DNA of 64,000 nucleotides from Parapedobacter pyrenivorans (GTDB lineage Bacteria > Bacteroidota > Bacteroidia > Sphingobacteriales > Sphingobacteriaceae): positions 248,001 to 312,000 of the forward strand of contig NZ_BMER01000004.1 in the NCBI RefSeq assembly GCF_014636865.1, read 5' to 3'. A program made the translations under genes and the position numbers. Shown here in pieces: positions 53,155 to 62,878 of the stretch. Numbering within the stretch: the first letter of the stretch is position 1; the number at the start of each line of letters is the position of its first letter. The notes under the pieces were generated by a model that was not told where the DNA came from, searched no databases, and worked only from the letters and a program-made list of their open reading frames with translations.

Positions 53155-54015
53155 CTAACCTAAATAAGATTTCAAAATCCTGCTACGGGAAGTATGGCGT
53201 AGCCGTTGTAACGCTTTATCTTTGATCTGTCGTACCCGCTCACGGGTAAGATTGAATTTCTCGCCGATTTCTTCTAAGGATAATTGGTGATTAGATCCCA
53301 AGCCGAAGAACAAGACAATGATTTCGCGCTCCCGTTCGGTAAGGGTGGCCAATGATCTTTTGATCTCTTCGGAAAGTGATTCATCGATCAATGTACTGTC
53401 CGTATCGGGGTCACTGTTTTCCAAAACGTCCAATAAGGTGTTTTCCTCACCTTGAACGAAAGGTGCATCCATGGAAACATGGCGTCCAGAATTACTCAAC
53501 GTATCGGAAACTTTGTCTACCGTCGTTTCCAGGATGTCTGCCAATTCTTCAGGTGATGGTTCCCGTTCATACTCCTGCTCCAATCGGGAGAAGGCTTTGC
53601 TGATTTTGCTTAACGAACCTACCTGATTCAATGGAAGACGTACGATGCGCGATTGCTCGGCAATAGCCTGCAGAATGGATTGTCGAATCCACCACACCGC
53701 ATAGGAGATGAATTTAAAACCTTTTGTTTCATCAAAGCGTTTTGCGGCCTTGATTAAACCAAGATTTCCTTCGTTAATCAAGTCTCCAAGGGTGAGTCCC
53801 TGGTTTTGATATTGCTTGGCTACGGAAACTACGAAACGTAAGTTTGTCTTTGTCAACCGCTCCAAAGCCGCTTGGTCTCCTTCTCTGATTTTCTGAGCGA
53901 GGACAACCTCTTCTTCAGCAGTGATTAAGTCTACTTTACCAATCTCGTGCAAGTATTTGTCTAACGACTGCGACTCGCGATTGGTAATGGATTGTGTAAT
54001 TTTGAGCTGTCTCAT
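53155..54015 (-). CDS. rpoD: primary sigma factor RpoD (Bacteroidota type)
   Basis: 286 residues, the short form of RpoD in this phylum. Region 1.2 (about 17-48), region 2 with [19 protein letters not shown] and [17 protein letters not shown], region 3 (about 130-190) and region 4 with [16 protein letters not shown] and the -33 reader [25 protein letters not shown]. It directs transcription from TTTG / TAnnTTTG promoters, the type seen throughout this window. Its own upstream region carries a perfect -7 box (54052-54059), giving a leader of about 32 nt. It is convergent with the M16 gene across a bidirectional terminator. Confidence 0.96.
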   Translation of the reverse strand: MRQLKITQSITNRESQSLDKYLHEIGKVDLITAEEEVVLAQKIREGDQAALERLTKTNLRFVVSVAKQYQNQGLTLGDLINEGNLGLIKAAKRFDETKGFKFISYAVWWIRQSILQAIAEQSRIVRLPLNQVGSLSKISKAFSRLEQEYEREPSPEELADILETTVDKVSDTLSNSGRHVSMDAPFVQGEENTLLDVLENSDPDTDSTLIDESLSEEIKRSLATLTEREREIIVLFFGLGSNHQLSLEEIGEKFNLTRERVRQIKDKALQRLRHTSRSRILKSYLG

Positions 54016-54415
54016 TTAATCTATTAAGTACCTTCCTCTCTAAAAAGTGTGCAAAAATACGATTTTTCTAATCATATAAACTGATTTTCTTGGAAAAAGT
54101 TGTCTGATTTAGAGGAAATTATCCGATATTTTTACTAAACATTCTTCATCAAAAAGTGTTCCAAACATTCAAACGGCTGTTTTAGCTTTAAAATATTGAT
54201 ATAAAATCAATAATTATTTAATATCAATAAAAATAGGTTGATTATCAATATGAACCGGTTAGCATTGTTGATTGAATATGAGAGAATTGTGACAGAGCAG
54301 ATTTGATGCAATCGGTCTAATTAATTGATAATGAAGATCCAACGTGTATATTGTCAAATATAACGATATCTATCATAGGCGGTTTAGCGGTGATGATGCA
54401 AGCTATCGCTGGTGA
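54016..54415. other. A+T-rich control region upstream of rpoD
   Basis: 400 bp with no gene. It contains the rpoD promoter (54052-54059) and, at 54194-54250, four copies of an 8-bp motif TATCAATA: inverted at 54194-54201, with one mismatch at 54205-54212, exact at 54222-54229 and 54243-54250. No terminator for fmt was seen. Confidence 0.6.
54052..54059 (-). promoter_or_regulatory. rpoD promoter -7 element
   Basis: CAAAAATA reads TATTTTTG on the minus strand, a full consensus match. Transcription would start near 54047. Confidence 0.6.
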
Positions 54416-55333
54416 TTAAAACCGGAATCCCCGGAGGAATTCTTTGACATCCATCCGCTTTTTCCCTTCCAGCTGCAGCTCTTTTACCGTGATGTAACCA
54501 TCCTGACAGGCAAATTTTAAAAACGACTTGCCATCGGTGTAAGGGGTTCCTGGTTCATGTTGCGTTGGCATCTCGTCTTTTTCGGCCTTAAAAAGCTTTA
54601 AGGTTTTTCCATCCAATAACGTGTATGCGGTGGGATAAGGACTGAGCCCCCTAATCAGGTTGTAGACCACAGCGATGGGCTTATTCCATGTTATCAGGCA
54701 GTCTTCCTTAAAGATTTTTGGTGCGTGTTTGAGTTCGGTACCTGCCGCTGCTCGATCCTGCGGAATGGGTTCGATTTTGCCCTGTGCAATAGCCCTAACC
54801 GTTTTGACCAGCAAATCGGCCCCCACTACCATAAGCCTATCATGTAAATCACCTGCGGTATCGTCGGGGCCGATGTTCACCTTTTCGGAAAAAAGAATAT
54901 TTCCAGTATCGATTTCGTGTTGGAGGAGGAAGGTGCTGACCCCACTCTCCGTTTCGCCGTTGATGAGGGCATGGTTGATCGGAGCGGCCCCGCGGTATTG
55001 GGGCAGGAGGGAAGCATGCAGATTCACCGTGCCCGCAGGCGGCATATTCCAAACGACTTCCGGAAGCATCCGGAAAGCGACCACCACCTGTAAATCGGCA
55101 TCTAGTAATTTCAAATGGGCTAGAAAATCGGGATCACGTAATTTTTCGGGTTGCAAAACCGGTATTCCGTTCGCATCGGCATATTGCTTTACTGCAGACT
55201 GTTGTAGGTGCCTCCCGCGCCCGGCGGGCTTGTCGGGTGCTGTGATCACCGCCACAATATCTTCGCCTGCATGGATTAATGCTGCTAAAGAAGCCACGGC
55301 GAATTCGGGAGTACCCATGAAGATGATGCGCAT
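54416..55333 (-). CDS. fmt: methionyl-tRNA formyltransferase
   Basis: 305 residues. The N-terminal Rossmann domain begins MRIIFMGTPEFAVASL and contains the formyltransferase signature VNLHASLLPQYRGAAPI (about 110-126), with the catalytic Asn/His/Asp set of this enzyme class and the SLLP motif. The C-terminal OB-fold (about 205-305) binds tRNA. It adds a formyl group from 10-formyl-tetrahydrofolate to initiator Met-tRNA. It shares a palindromic divergent promoter with the permease gene on the other strand. Confidence 0.96.
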   Translation of the reverse strand: MRIIFMGTPEFAVASLAALIHAGEDIVAVITAPDKPAGRGRHLQQSAVKQYADANGIPVLQPEKLRDPDFLAHLKLLDADLQVVVAFRMLPEVVWNMPPAGTVNLHASLLPQYRGAAPINHALINGETESGVSTFLLQHEIDTGNILFSEKVNIGPDDTAGDLHDRLMVVGADLLVKTVRAIAQGKIEPIPQDRAAAGTELKHAPKIFKEDCLITWNKPIAVVYNLIRGLSPYPTAYTLLDGKTLKLFKAEKDEMPTQHEPGTPYTDGKSFLKFACQDGYITVKELQLEGKKRMDVKEFLRGFRF

Positions 55334-55370
55334 CAGTTGTTTCTAATTTCGTATTTCTAATCTCGTATCT

Positions 55371-55386
55371 TACCTTTGCAAAGTTA
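55371..55386. promoter_or_regulatory. palindromic bidirectional promoter (two back-to-back -7 boxes)
   Basis: TACCTTTG (55371-55378, plus strand) is directly followed by CAAAGTTA (55379-55386), which reads TAACTTTG on the minus strand. Both are full TAnnTTTG matches with no base between. Plus transcription would start near 55383 towards the permease gene, and minus transcription near 55374 towards fmt. Only one polymerase could occupy the site at a time. Confidence 0.65.
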
Positions 55387-55404
55387 TAAATTATATCGAG
55401 AGGC

Positions 55405-56625
55405 TTGAACTTCCCATATTTTTTAGCGAAACGGATTGCCATTGACGGTAAGCGGACCTTCTCTGGACTCATTGTGCGGGTTGCCATCGGTGCCATTGCT
55501 ATTGGCGTGGCGGCGATGTTGCTTTCCATTGCGGTGCTGCGAGGTTTTAAGGGCGAGGTAACGGCAAAACAACGGGGCTTCTTCGGTGACATCATCCTCA
55601 GTAATTACGACCTGAATACCTCGTATGAACCGTTCCCTTTCCGTCTCACCGCAGCCGAAATCGACACATTAAAAGCGATTCCCGGCCTATTATCCATTCA
55701 CTATTTTGCCGCCAAGGCCGGTATCATCAATGTGAATGACGAAGTGGAAGGCGTGCTCTTCAAAGGAATAGACAGTGCATATAACCAACATTTTCTCGCG
55801 AGCACATTAGTGGATGGGTATCCGATTGATTTTACCGATAGTGCAAAGGCCATCGGCCAGATTTTAATATCGCAACATACCGCCAGCCGGCTAAAGTTAT
55901 CCGTTGGTGATGATTTCATCATGTATTTTGTGCAAGAGCCTGTCAGGCGGCGCAAATTCGAGATCAAGGGTATTTATCATACCGGTGTAGAGGAACTAGA
56001 CAACACCTATGTGATTGGTGCACTGCCCTTGATTCGACGACTGAACGGATGGAACTCCGGTGAGGTAGGGGGGTATGAATTGTCCATCACTGATTTTGAT
56101 AAACTGGCGGCGATCACCGCCGATGTACACGATAAACTCCCGATCGATGTGGAAGCGGTAAGTGTGCGCGACCAATTGCCTGAGATCTTTCAGTGGCTCG
56201 ATCTGCTTGATGTCAATACCGTGATTATCTTGATTTTGATGATAATGGTTGCGGTCGTGAATATGATATCGGCATTGCTCATTATCATTCTGGAGCGGAC
56301 GCCCATGATCGGTATATTGAAGGCATTGGGCTACACAGATGGTGGTATCCGTAAGGTGTTTTTGTATCAGGCGGGATATTTGATTAGTTTGGGCCTGCTC
56401 CTTGGCAATGTCCTAGGCCTTGGATTATATTGGTTTCAACATAAAACCCATTATTTTAAACTGGATGAAACGTCTTACTACGTTTCTTACATCCCGGTGA
56501 ACATCAGTGTGTTTGAGGTGATTTCGCTCAATGTCGGCATCGCGGCAATTGCCTTGGCTGTCTTGCTGATTCCATCGTATCTCATCAGCCGAATCAGCCC
56601 CATTAAGGCAATTCAATTTCAATAA
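55405..56625 (+). CDS. ABC transporter permease, LolC/LolE-FtsX type
   Basis: 406 residues, starting with a TTG codon at 55405 (MNFPYFLAKRI is the usual beginning in this phylum; no ATG gives an equal start). One N-terminal span (about 22-48), a large periplasmic MacB-like domain (about 60-270) and three C-terminal spans (about 272-300, 320-345, 372-398) form the FtsX arrangement. The cytoplasmic loop RTPMIGILKALGYTDGGIRKVF is the contact to the ATPase. It probably releases lipoproteins from the inner membrane, with an ATPase encoded elsewhere. Confidence 0.9.
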   Translation: MNFPYFLAKRIAIDGKRTFSGLIVRVAIGAIAIGVAAMLLSIAVLRGFKGEVTAKQRGFFGDIILSNYDLNTSYEPFPFRLTAAEIDTLKAIPGLLSIHYFAAKAGIINVNDEVEGVLFKGIDSAYNQHFLASTLVDGYPIDFTDSAKAIGQILISQHTASRLKLSVGDDFIMYFVQEPVRRRKFEIKGIYHTGVEELDNTYVIGALPLIRRLNGWNSGEVGGYELSITDFDKLAAITADVHDKLPIDVEAVSVRDQLPEIFQWLDLLDVNTVIILILMIMVAVVNMISALLIIILERTPMIGILKALGYTDGGIRKVFLYQAGYLISLGLLLGNVLGLGLYWFQHKTHYFKLDETSYYVSYIPVNISVFEVISLNVGIAAIALAVLLIPSYLISRISPIKAIQFQ

Positions 56626-56662
56626 ACTGACAGACGATCCCGAAAGGAACCGCTAATTTTGT

Positions 56663-56670
56663 TATCTTTG
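56663..56670 (+). promoter_or_regulatory. promoter -7 element of the antiporter-icd operon
   Basis: TATCTTTG matches TAnnTTTG. The leader to 56716 would be about 41 nt. Confidence 0.55.
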
Positions 56671-56715
56671 GGGCAGGTTTGACAAACCAACGAACGAATA
56701 TTTTAAAATAAATCT

Positions 56716-58848
56716 ATGGCCAAAAGTATTTTCGACCAGTTAAGCCATGCATTTGAAATACCGCTGAGCAATCCTGTGCTCATTTTCGCACTGATCCTGT
56801 TCATCATCCTTTTGTCGCCCATTTTACTACGCCGGATTAAAATCCCGGGCATTATCGGGCTTATCCTTTCAGGGGTTGCCATCGGTCCTCATGGATTGAA
56901 CCTGCTCGAGAAAAGTTCGGCGGTTGATCTTTTTTCTACCATAGGGCTACTGTATATCATGTTTATTGCCGGTTTGGAGTTGGACATGAACGAATTTCGG
57001 AAAACCCGTCACAAAAGCCTCTTATTCGGTTTCTTGACCTTCGCTATTCCCATTGGCATCGGCTACCCCGTGTGTTATTACGTTTTAGGATACGATATGC
57101 TCGCGAGCATCATGATTTCGAGCATGTTTGCTACCCATACACTGGTAGCCTATCCGGTTGTAAACAGTTATGGTATTTCCAAGAATGAGGCGGTTGCCAT
57201 TACTATTGGGGGGACTATCCTAACGGACACTGCAGTGCTGATTATACTCGCGGTCATTATTGGGGCCTCCCAAGGCCAGCTCGATCAACAGTTTTGGCTG
57301 ACACTCGGTATTTCTTTTGCGATTTTTCTGCTGATTATGTTCGGTATCGTGCCGCGCGTGGCCAAATGGTTTTTTCAGAAGGTAGAAGGTGAAAAAACGG
57401 CACACTATATTTTTGTGCTTTCGGTCGTGTTTTTCGCTGCGTTTTTGGCGGAAATAGCCGGGCTGGAGCATATTATCGGTGCGTTCGTTGCAGGATTGGC
57501 GCTCAACAAACTAATTCCGCATTCTTCTGCATTGATGAACCGGATTGAGTTTATCGGCAACGCCATATTCATCCCTTTTTTCCTCATCAGCGTGGGTATG
57601 ATCGTCGATGTAAGCGTGCTGCTCAATGGTCCGCTGGCACTGATTATTGCAGGCACGTTGACTGTTGTCGCTATTTTCAGCAAGTGGGTAGCGGCTTGGT
57701 TTACCCAATTGCTATTTGGCTATTCATCGTCGCAGCGACAAGTGATTTTTGGACTTAGTAGTGCACATGCCGCTGCTACGTTGGCAGTGATCATGGTGGG
57801 GTTCCGATATGAGATTATCGATGAAAATGTGCTCAATGGCACCATAGTACTTATTTTAGTCACCTGTATCGTAGCCACACTTGCTACAGAAGCTGCATCC
57901 AAAAAAGTCGTGCTAGCAGGTGATCAGGATGCAATGCCCAGCGAAAAGAACATCGCTCGGGAAGAACAGTTGGTACTACCGATTGCGAATCTGAACAACA
58001 TGGAATCGTTACTGGATTTCGCAACGTTAATTAAAAGTAAGCATTCTCCCCATCCGATTACCGTACTGACAGTGGTACCCAATAATGAAATGGCTGAGCA
58101 AAACCTGCAACGCGCCAGAAAGAACCTTGATTCGACAGCGAAATACGCTTCAGGCAGTGAAACGGAGGTGAATATGATGGCAACGATCGACCATAATATC
58201 GCTAGCGGTATCAGCAGGGCCGCGCGCGAGGTGATGGCTGATGGGATTTTATTGGGCTGGCCGAGCCGCCCAGGCATCATTGAAAAGATGGTGGGGGAGA
58301 AAACGGAAAGCATCCTAAACCAAACGGATACGAATCTATTCATGTGTCACGTTGACAAGCCGCTGGTCTTACAGAAGCGCATTGTGGTATGCTGTCCGCC
58401 GCTGTCCGAATCAGAACTCGGTTTTGACTATTGCGTCGAAAAGATAATGCGTCTTTCACAGGAATTGACCATTCCTATTCAATTCGTTTGCGACGTGCGG
58501 ACAAAGCAAGCTGTCTCCTTATATATCGAACGGAACAAAAACAGTACACGTGTGTTATTTACTGACCATAACGAGTGGGACGACTTGGCTACATTGAGAA
58601 GCGCTATAAAAGACAATGATCTCATCGTATTTATTTCTGCAAGGCAAGGGGAGGTGTCGTATCGCCATTCGTTTGACGGAATCGCAAAAAAGCTTGGAAA
58701 GGTATACGTTCAGCACAGCCGGATATTGATATTTCCAAGTCGGAGAGCTGGCTACTCGCTGGATGAATACGAAGACGTATCGGCCGCGCCGATCTTGCAA
58801 CGTATCGGTAGGGGTATTGGAAATATGTTTACTAAGGATCGACGTTGA
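56716..58848 (+). CDS. CPA2-family cation:proton antiporter with C-terminal universal-stress-like domain
   Basis: 710 residues. The membrane part (about 15-400) has twelve to thirteen spans and Kef/CPA2 features: [26 protein letters not shown] and [16 protein letters not shown]. The cytoplasmic part (about 420-700) resembles one or two UspA-like domains ([19 protein letters not shown]...) rather than the TrkA-N domain of KefB/KefC. It should exchange Na+ or K+ for protons. The icd start follows 14 bp after its stop, so the two are probably co-transcribed. Confidence 0.92.
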   Translation: MAKSIFDQLSHAFEIPLSNPVLIFALILFIILLSPILLRRIKIPGIIGLILSGVAIGPHGLNLLEKSSAVDLFSTIGLLYIMFIAGLELDMNEFRKTRHKSLLFGFLTFAIPIGIGYPVCYYVLGYDMLASIMISSMFATHTLVAYPVVNSYGISKNEAVAITIGGTILTDTAVLIILAVIIGASQGQLDQQFWLTLGISFAIFLLIMFGIVPRVAKWFFQKVEGEKTAHYIFVLSVVFFAAFLAEIAGLEHIIGAFVAGLALNKLIPHSSALMNRIEFIGNAIFIPFFLISVGMIVDVSVLLNGPLALIIAGTLTVVAIFSKWVAAWFTQLLFGYSSSQRQVIFGLSSAHAAATLAVIMVGFRYEIIDENVLNGTIVLILVTCIVATLATEAASKKVVLAGDQDAMPSEKNIAREEQLVLPIANLNNMESLLDFATLIKSKHSPHPITVLTVVPNNEMAEQNLQRARKNLDSTAKYASGSETEVNMMATIDHNIASGISRAAREVMADGILLGWPSRPGIIEKMVGEKTESILNQTDTNLFMCHVDKPLVLQKRIVVCCPPLSESELGFDYCVEKIMRLSQELTIPIQFVCDVRTKQAVSLYIERNKNSTRVLFTDHNEWDDLATLRSAIKDNDLIVFISARQGEVSYRHSFDGIAKKLGKVYVQHSRILIFPSRRAGYSLDEYEDVSAAPILQRIGRGIGNMFTKDRR

Positions 58849-58862
58849 TACCTCATTACAGA

Positions 58863-60149
58863 ATGACAAGAATCACAAAAAAAGAAGACGGTACGCTGCT
58901 TGTACCACATCATGTGGACATCCCGTTTATTGTCGGTGACGGCATCGGTCCGGATATTTGGCGTGCCTCAGTGCGGGTATTTGATGCGGCTGTAGAAAAA
59001 GCGTATGATGGTAAACGTGGCGTGAATTGGAAAGAAATCCTAGCCGGCGAGAAGGCTTTCCAATTAACGGGCGAGTGGTTGCCAGAGGAAACGCTAAATA
59101 CAATCCGTGGACATCTAGTTGGTATTAAAGGACCACTTACTACGCCCATTGGCGGAGGTATACGCTCGCTCAACGTGGCGATACGTAAGGCGCTCGACCT
59201 GTATGTTTGCCAACGGCCCACACGTTGGTTTGATGGCGTCCCCTCGCCTGTGAGACATCCCGAACATGTAGACATGATCATGTTCAGAGAGAACACCGAA
59301 GACATTTATACCGGTATCGAATTTCCCGCTCATTCCGTCGATGGGGCCCGCGTCAAGGACTTTCTTCAACATGAACTGGCTGTGGATTTCGATTTTACGG
59401 CAGATACGGCCATCGGCATAAAAACAGTTTCGGAACATGGGTCGAAGCGGTTGGTTAAGGCCGCCATCGAGCACGCCGTGCAGCATAAGCTCCCGTCGGT
59501 CACTTTGGTGCATAAGGGAAACATCATGAAATATACCGAAGGAGCGTTCAAAAATTGGGGATATGAGGTGGCGGAAACGGAATTTACAGACAGCACGTAC
59601 ACGTGGTTGCAATGGGAAAGGACGAAATCAACGGAAGGCGAGCAACGGGCCAACGATGAAATGCGTGCCGCTGAAGCCACAGGCATGGTGATCATCAAAG
59701 ACGTCATTGCCGACAATTTCCTGCAGCAGATTTTATTGAATCCGAAAGATTACTCCGTTATTGCTACGTTGAATTTAAATGGAGATTACATCTCCGACGC
59801 TTTGGCCGCCATTGTCGGTGGAATTGGCATTGCACCGGGAGCCAATATCAATTACAATACCGGTCATGCCGTGTTTGAGGCTACCCATGGTACAGCACCG
59901 CGATTTGCGAATACCGACAGCATGAATCCTTCATCTGTGATCCTTAGCGGTGTGATGTTATTTGAATACATTGGTTGGAGGGAGGCCGCTTCGTTGATTG
60001 TTTCGGCATTACGGGAAACCATTTTGCAGAAAATGGTTACGATCGATTTCTTCAACCAGATGAAGGGAGCAAAATTGCTGAAAACAAGCGAATTTGCCAC
60101 AGCCGTCATCGACAAAATAAAATCCGGTTTTGACCGTTCGATATACTAA
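58863..60149 (+). CDS. icd: NADP-dependent isocitrate dehydrogenase
   Basis: 428 residues from [10 protein letters not shown]; a TTG at 58845 lies inside the end of the antiporter gene. Isocitrate-binding motif [13 protein letters not shown], with S102 corresponding to the Ser that AceK phosphorylates in Escherichia coli, then [17 protein letters not shown], Mg-binding [11 protein letters not shown] and nucleotide-binding [11 protein letters not shown]. It oxidises isocitrate to 2-oxoglutarate with NADP in the TCA cycle. The NADP preference is inferred from family similarity. It lies 14 bp after an ion antiporter gene and 33 bp before a response regulator. Confidence 0.95.
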   Translation: MTRITKKEDGTLLVPHHVDIPFIVGDGIGPDIWRASVRVFDAAVEKAYDGKRGVNWKEILAGEKAFQLTGEWLPEETLNTIRGHLVGIKGPLTTPIGGGIRSLNVAIRKALDLYVCQRPTRWFDGVPSPVRHPEHVDMIMFRENTEDIYTGIEFPAHSVDGARVKDFLQHELAVDFDFTADTAIGIKTVSEHGSKRLVKAAIEHAVQHKLPSVTLVHKGNIMKYTEGAFKNWGYEVAETEFTDSTYTWLQWERTKSTEGEQRANDEMRAAEATGMVIIKDVIADNFLQQILLNPKDYSVIATLNLNGDYISDALAAIVGGIGIAPGANINYNTGHAVFEATHGTAPRFANTDSMNPSSVILSGVMLFEYIGWREAASLIVSALRETILQKMVTIDFFNQMKGAKLLKTSEFATAVIDKIKSGFDRSIY

Positions 60150-60182
60150 AACAGGCATCCAATTTTATTAATCGCTTACTCC

Positions 60183-61550
60183 ATGGCCAATATTCTTTTG
60201 GTAGAAGATGATACCACATTTGCCACAATACTTGAAAACTTCCTAAAAAAAAAGGGATTCGAGGTTGTGGTGAAATACAGCGTAAAAAGCGGCATCGAGG
60301 CGCTTAGAAACGATACATTCCATCTAATCTTATTGGATTATCGATTGGGAGATGGTATCGGCCTCGATGTGGTAGATGCGCTCCGTCGGCAGGGCAAGGT
60401 AATTCCCTCCATTATTATGACGAGTTTCAATGATGTCCGGACAGCGGTGAAAGCCATCCGACAAGGTGTATTTGACTACATCACCAAGCCGGTAAATCCC
60501 GACGAACTATTGATGGTGGTCAATGAAGCATTGGAAGGAAAATCTGCCGAACGCATTACCACTGTTTCACGCATTCGCGAAGATAACGCAGATGCCAAGG
60601 ATTTGGATTTCGTCGAAGGGACGAGCACGGCGGCACGTAAGCTGCATGAGTACATTGCTTTAGTGGCTCCCACAGATATGTCCGTGCTTATCCGTGGCGA
60701 AAGTGGTACGGGAAAGGAATACGTGGCGCGTGCCATACACCAAATGAGTATGCGGGCTGATAAGCCCTTCGTTTCCATCGATTGTGGAACGTTGTCCAAG
60801 GAGTTGGCATCGAGTGAACTTTTTGGCCACATCAAAGGATCGTTTACGGGAGCGTTGAATGACAAGACAGGCCAGTTTGTTGAGGCCTCTGGTGGTACCC
60901 TGTTTTTGGATGAAATCGGCAATCTTTCTTACGATGTACAAGTGAAGCTCTTAAGGGCCTTACAGGAAAGAACGATACAGCCGGTTGGAGCAAACAAGAC
61001 AATAAATGTCGATGTGCGGGTGATTGCCGCGACCAATGAGGATCTTTTGGGCTCGGGCAAGTTTAGGGAAGACCTCTATCACCGTATCAACGAGTTCGAA
61101 ATTATCGTTCCGGCCCTTCGGGATCGGCGTGGTGATTTCCAGCAGTTCGTCGATTTTTTCGTAATGAAAGCAAATAACGAGCTGGGTAGGGAGGTGAATG
61201 AATTGGCCGACGAGGTGGATGAGATTTTCAATGCCTATGATTGGCCGGGCAATTTAAGAGAACTGAAAAATGTGATCAAGCGCATGGTGCTGCTGTCGCC
61301 CGGAAGCAGGGCCGAGGCATCGGCATTACCGCAAGAAATGGTATACGTCATCAAGAATCCCATCACGATAACGGACCAAGTGCCGTCGGCAGATAACCCC
61401 GACCTGCGCCTACACAGTGAGGCGCATGAGCGGAAGCTGATTTTGGATGTATTGCAAAAAGCGAAGTATAACAAAAGCAAAGCCGCACAGATGCTCAATA
61501 TAGATCGCAAGACGTTGTACAACAAGATGGAAAAGTACGGCATAGAATGA
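60183..61550 (+). CDS. NtrC-family sigma-54-dependent response regulator
   Basis: 455 residues. Receiver domain (1-120) with phosphorylation site D52 (LILLDYRLG), acidic pocket ED at 8-9 and Lys in YITKP. AAA+ domain (about 145-375) with Walker A GESGTGKE (172-179), sigma-54 contact loop GSFTGA (219-224; the usual GAFTGA with Ser for the first Ala) and Walker B GGTLFLDEIG. A Fis-type helix-turn-helix lies at the end (NKSKAAQMLNIDRKTLYNKM). It activates RpoN promoters after phosphorylation. No histidine kinase gene is adjacent; the only coupled frame is a 33-codon ORF. Confidence 0.94.
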   Translation: MANILLVEDDTTFATILENFLKKKGFEVVVKYSVKSGIEALRNDTFHLILLDYRLGDGIGLDVVDALRRQGKVIPSIIMTSFNDVRTAVKAIRQGVFDYITKPVNPDELLMVVNEALEGKSAERITTVSRIREDNADAKDLDFVEGTSTAARKLHEYIALVAPTDMSVLIRGESGTGKEYVARAIHQMSMRADKPFVSIDCGTLSKELASSELFGHIKGSFTGALNDKTGQFVEASGGTLFLDEIGNLSYDVQVKLLRALQERTIQPVGANKTINVDVRVIAATNEDLLGSGKFREDLYHRINEFEIIVPALRDRRGDFQQFVDFFVMKANNELGREVNELADEVDEIFNAYDWPGNLRELKNVIKRMVLLSPGSRAEASALPQEMVYVIKNPITITDQVPSADNPDLRLHSEAHERKLILDVLQKAKYNKSKAAQMLNIDRKTLYNKMEKYGIE

Positions 61551-61648
61551 AACTGTTTGACCTGCTTAACACATTCATTGGCGACAGCGCCACCTTACAC
61601 CGACACCTACATCATAGGGCGGCCGAACTACTTGATGAAGGAGGGTAG
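61547..61648 (+). CDS. 33-residue ORF coupled to the NtrC-type gene
   Basis: The ATG at 61547 overlaps the regulator stop as ATGA. The predicted peptide begins MKLFDLLNTFIGDS and continues with a His-rich stretch (LHRHLHHRAAELLDEGG) to TAG at 61648. After the TAG the same frame stays open for another 14 codons. It may be a small partner protein, the remnant of a lost sensor kinase gene, or chance. I do not recognise it. Confidence 0.3.
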   Translation: MKLFDLLNTFIGDSATLHRHLHHRAAELLDEGG

Positions 61649-61754
61649 CCGAAGCCTGGAAACTGCTATTACCGGCTTAACGAACAATAGATTTTTATTG
61701 AATTATTCGCAACAAATTATTAGAATTATTGAATGAATCTCAATGAATAATTGC

Positions 61755-61762
61755 TATTTTTG
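61755..61762 (+). promoter_or_regulatory. serC promoter -7 element
   Basis: TATTTTTG matches TAnnTTTG, with TTG at 61729-61731 as a possible -33 element. The leader to 61802 would be about 35 nt, and the upstream in-frame start at 61751 would not be transcribed. Confidence 0.6.
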
Positions 61763-61801
61763 CGGCGAATTAAAAGGATACACCTTTCAGACAAAATAAA
61801 T

Positions 61802-62869
61802 ATGAAACATAATTTTGGAGCGGGGCCCTGCATATTACCTCAGGAGGTTTTCCAGGAAGCATCCCAAGCCGTATTGAATTTCAATGATACCGGATTGTCT
61901 ATCCTGGAAATATCTCACCGAAGCAAAGAATTCGAGGCGGTGATGAACGAGACCGAGCGTTTGGTGCGTGACTTGCTTTCCGTACCCCAGGGTTATTCGA
62001 TCCTGTTCCTGCAGGGAGGGGCGAGCACGCAGTTTGCCATGGTTCCGTTGAATCTATTACCGGAAGGTGGTAAGGCCGCCTATTTGGATACGGGAACCTG
62101 GGCTAGCAAGGCTATAAAAGAAGCAAAGAAATTGGGTGAAGTGACGGTCGTAGCATCCTCGGCTGATGCCAATTATTCATACATTCCGAAGGTCTATGAG
62201 GTTCCGACTGATGCCGCATACTTCCATTACACAACAAACAACACGATCTTTGGAACGGAAGTTTTTGATGTTCCCAAAACGTCCATTCCCTTGGTGTCCG
62301 ACATGTCATCAGATATCCTGAGCCGCAAAATAAACGTTGCGGACTATGGGCTTATCTATGCGGGTGCACAAAAAAATATGGGCCCAGCAGGCGCAACCCT
62401 GGTCATTGTAAAAGACGAGCTGTTAGGAAAAACAGGTCGCACGCTGCCTACCATCTTTGATTACCAACCGCACATTGCAGCTGGGTCTATGTACAACACG
62501 CCTCCCGTGTTTTCGATTTATGTGTCGATGCTTAACCTCCGTTGGTTGAAAAGCAAGGGTGGGGTAGCGGTAATCGAACAGGAAAATATCATTAAGGCGC
62601 GCGCGCTTTACGACGAGATCGATCGAAACCCGCTATTCAAAGGCACGGCTGCGCCGGAAGATCGCTCACGCATGAATGTAACATTCGTGACAGAAGACAA
62701 AGCTCATGAAGCCGCGTTTTTAGAATTGGCAAAAGAACGTGGTCTTATAGGCTTAAAAGGACATCGTAGTGTTGGTGGATTTAGGGCATCGATTTACAAT
62801 GCATTGAGCATTACCGGTGTAAATGCGCTTGTGGATACGATGCAGGAATTCAAAGAAAAAAACAAATAG
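61802..62869 (+). CDS. serC: phosphoserine aminotransferase
   Basis: 355 residues from MKHNFGAGPCILPQ, the usual N-terminus. PLP fold type I; the Schiff-base Lys lies in LIYAGAQKNMGPAG, and substrate-binding segments include ISHRSKEF and LQGGASTQFAM. It converts 3-phosphohydroxypyruvate and glutamate to phosphoserine in serine biosynthesis and can serve pyridoxal synthesis. The gene for the preceding step, serA, follows 9 bp downstream, so both belong to one operon with a perfect -7 box at 61755-61762. Confidence 0.96.
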   Translation: MKHNFGAGPCILPQEVFQEASQAVLNFNDTGLSILEISHRSKEFEAVMNETERLVRDLLSVPQGYSILFLQGGASTQFAMVPLNLLPEGGKAAYLDTGTWASKAIKEAKKLGEVTVVASSADANYSYIPKVYEVPTDAAYFHYTTNNTIFGTEVFDVPKTSIPLVSDMSSDILSRKINVADYGLIYAGAQKNMGPAGATLVIVKDELLGKTGRTLPTIFDYQPHIAAGSMYNTPPVFSIYVSMLNLRWLKSKGGVAVIEQENIIKARALYDEIDRNPLFKGTAAPEDRSRMNVTFVTEDKAHEAAFLELAKERGLIGLKGHRSVGGFRASIYNALSITGVNALVDTMQEFKEKNK

Positions 62870-62878
62870 ACGTCAGAC

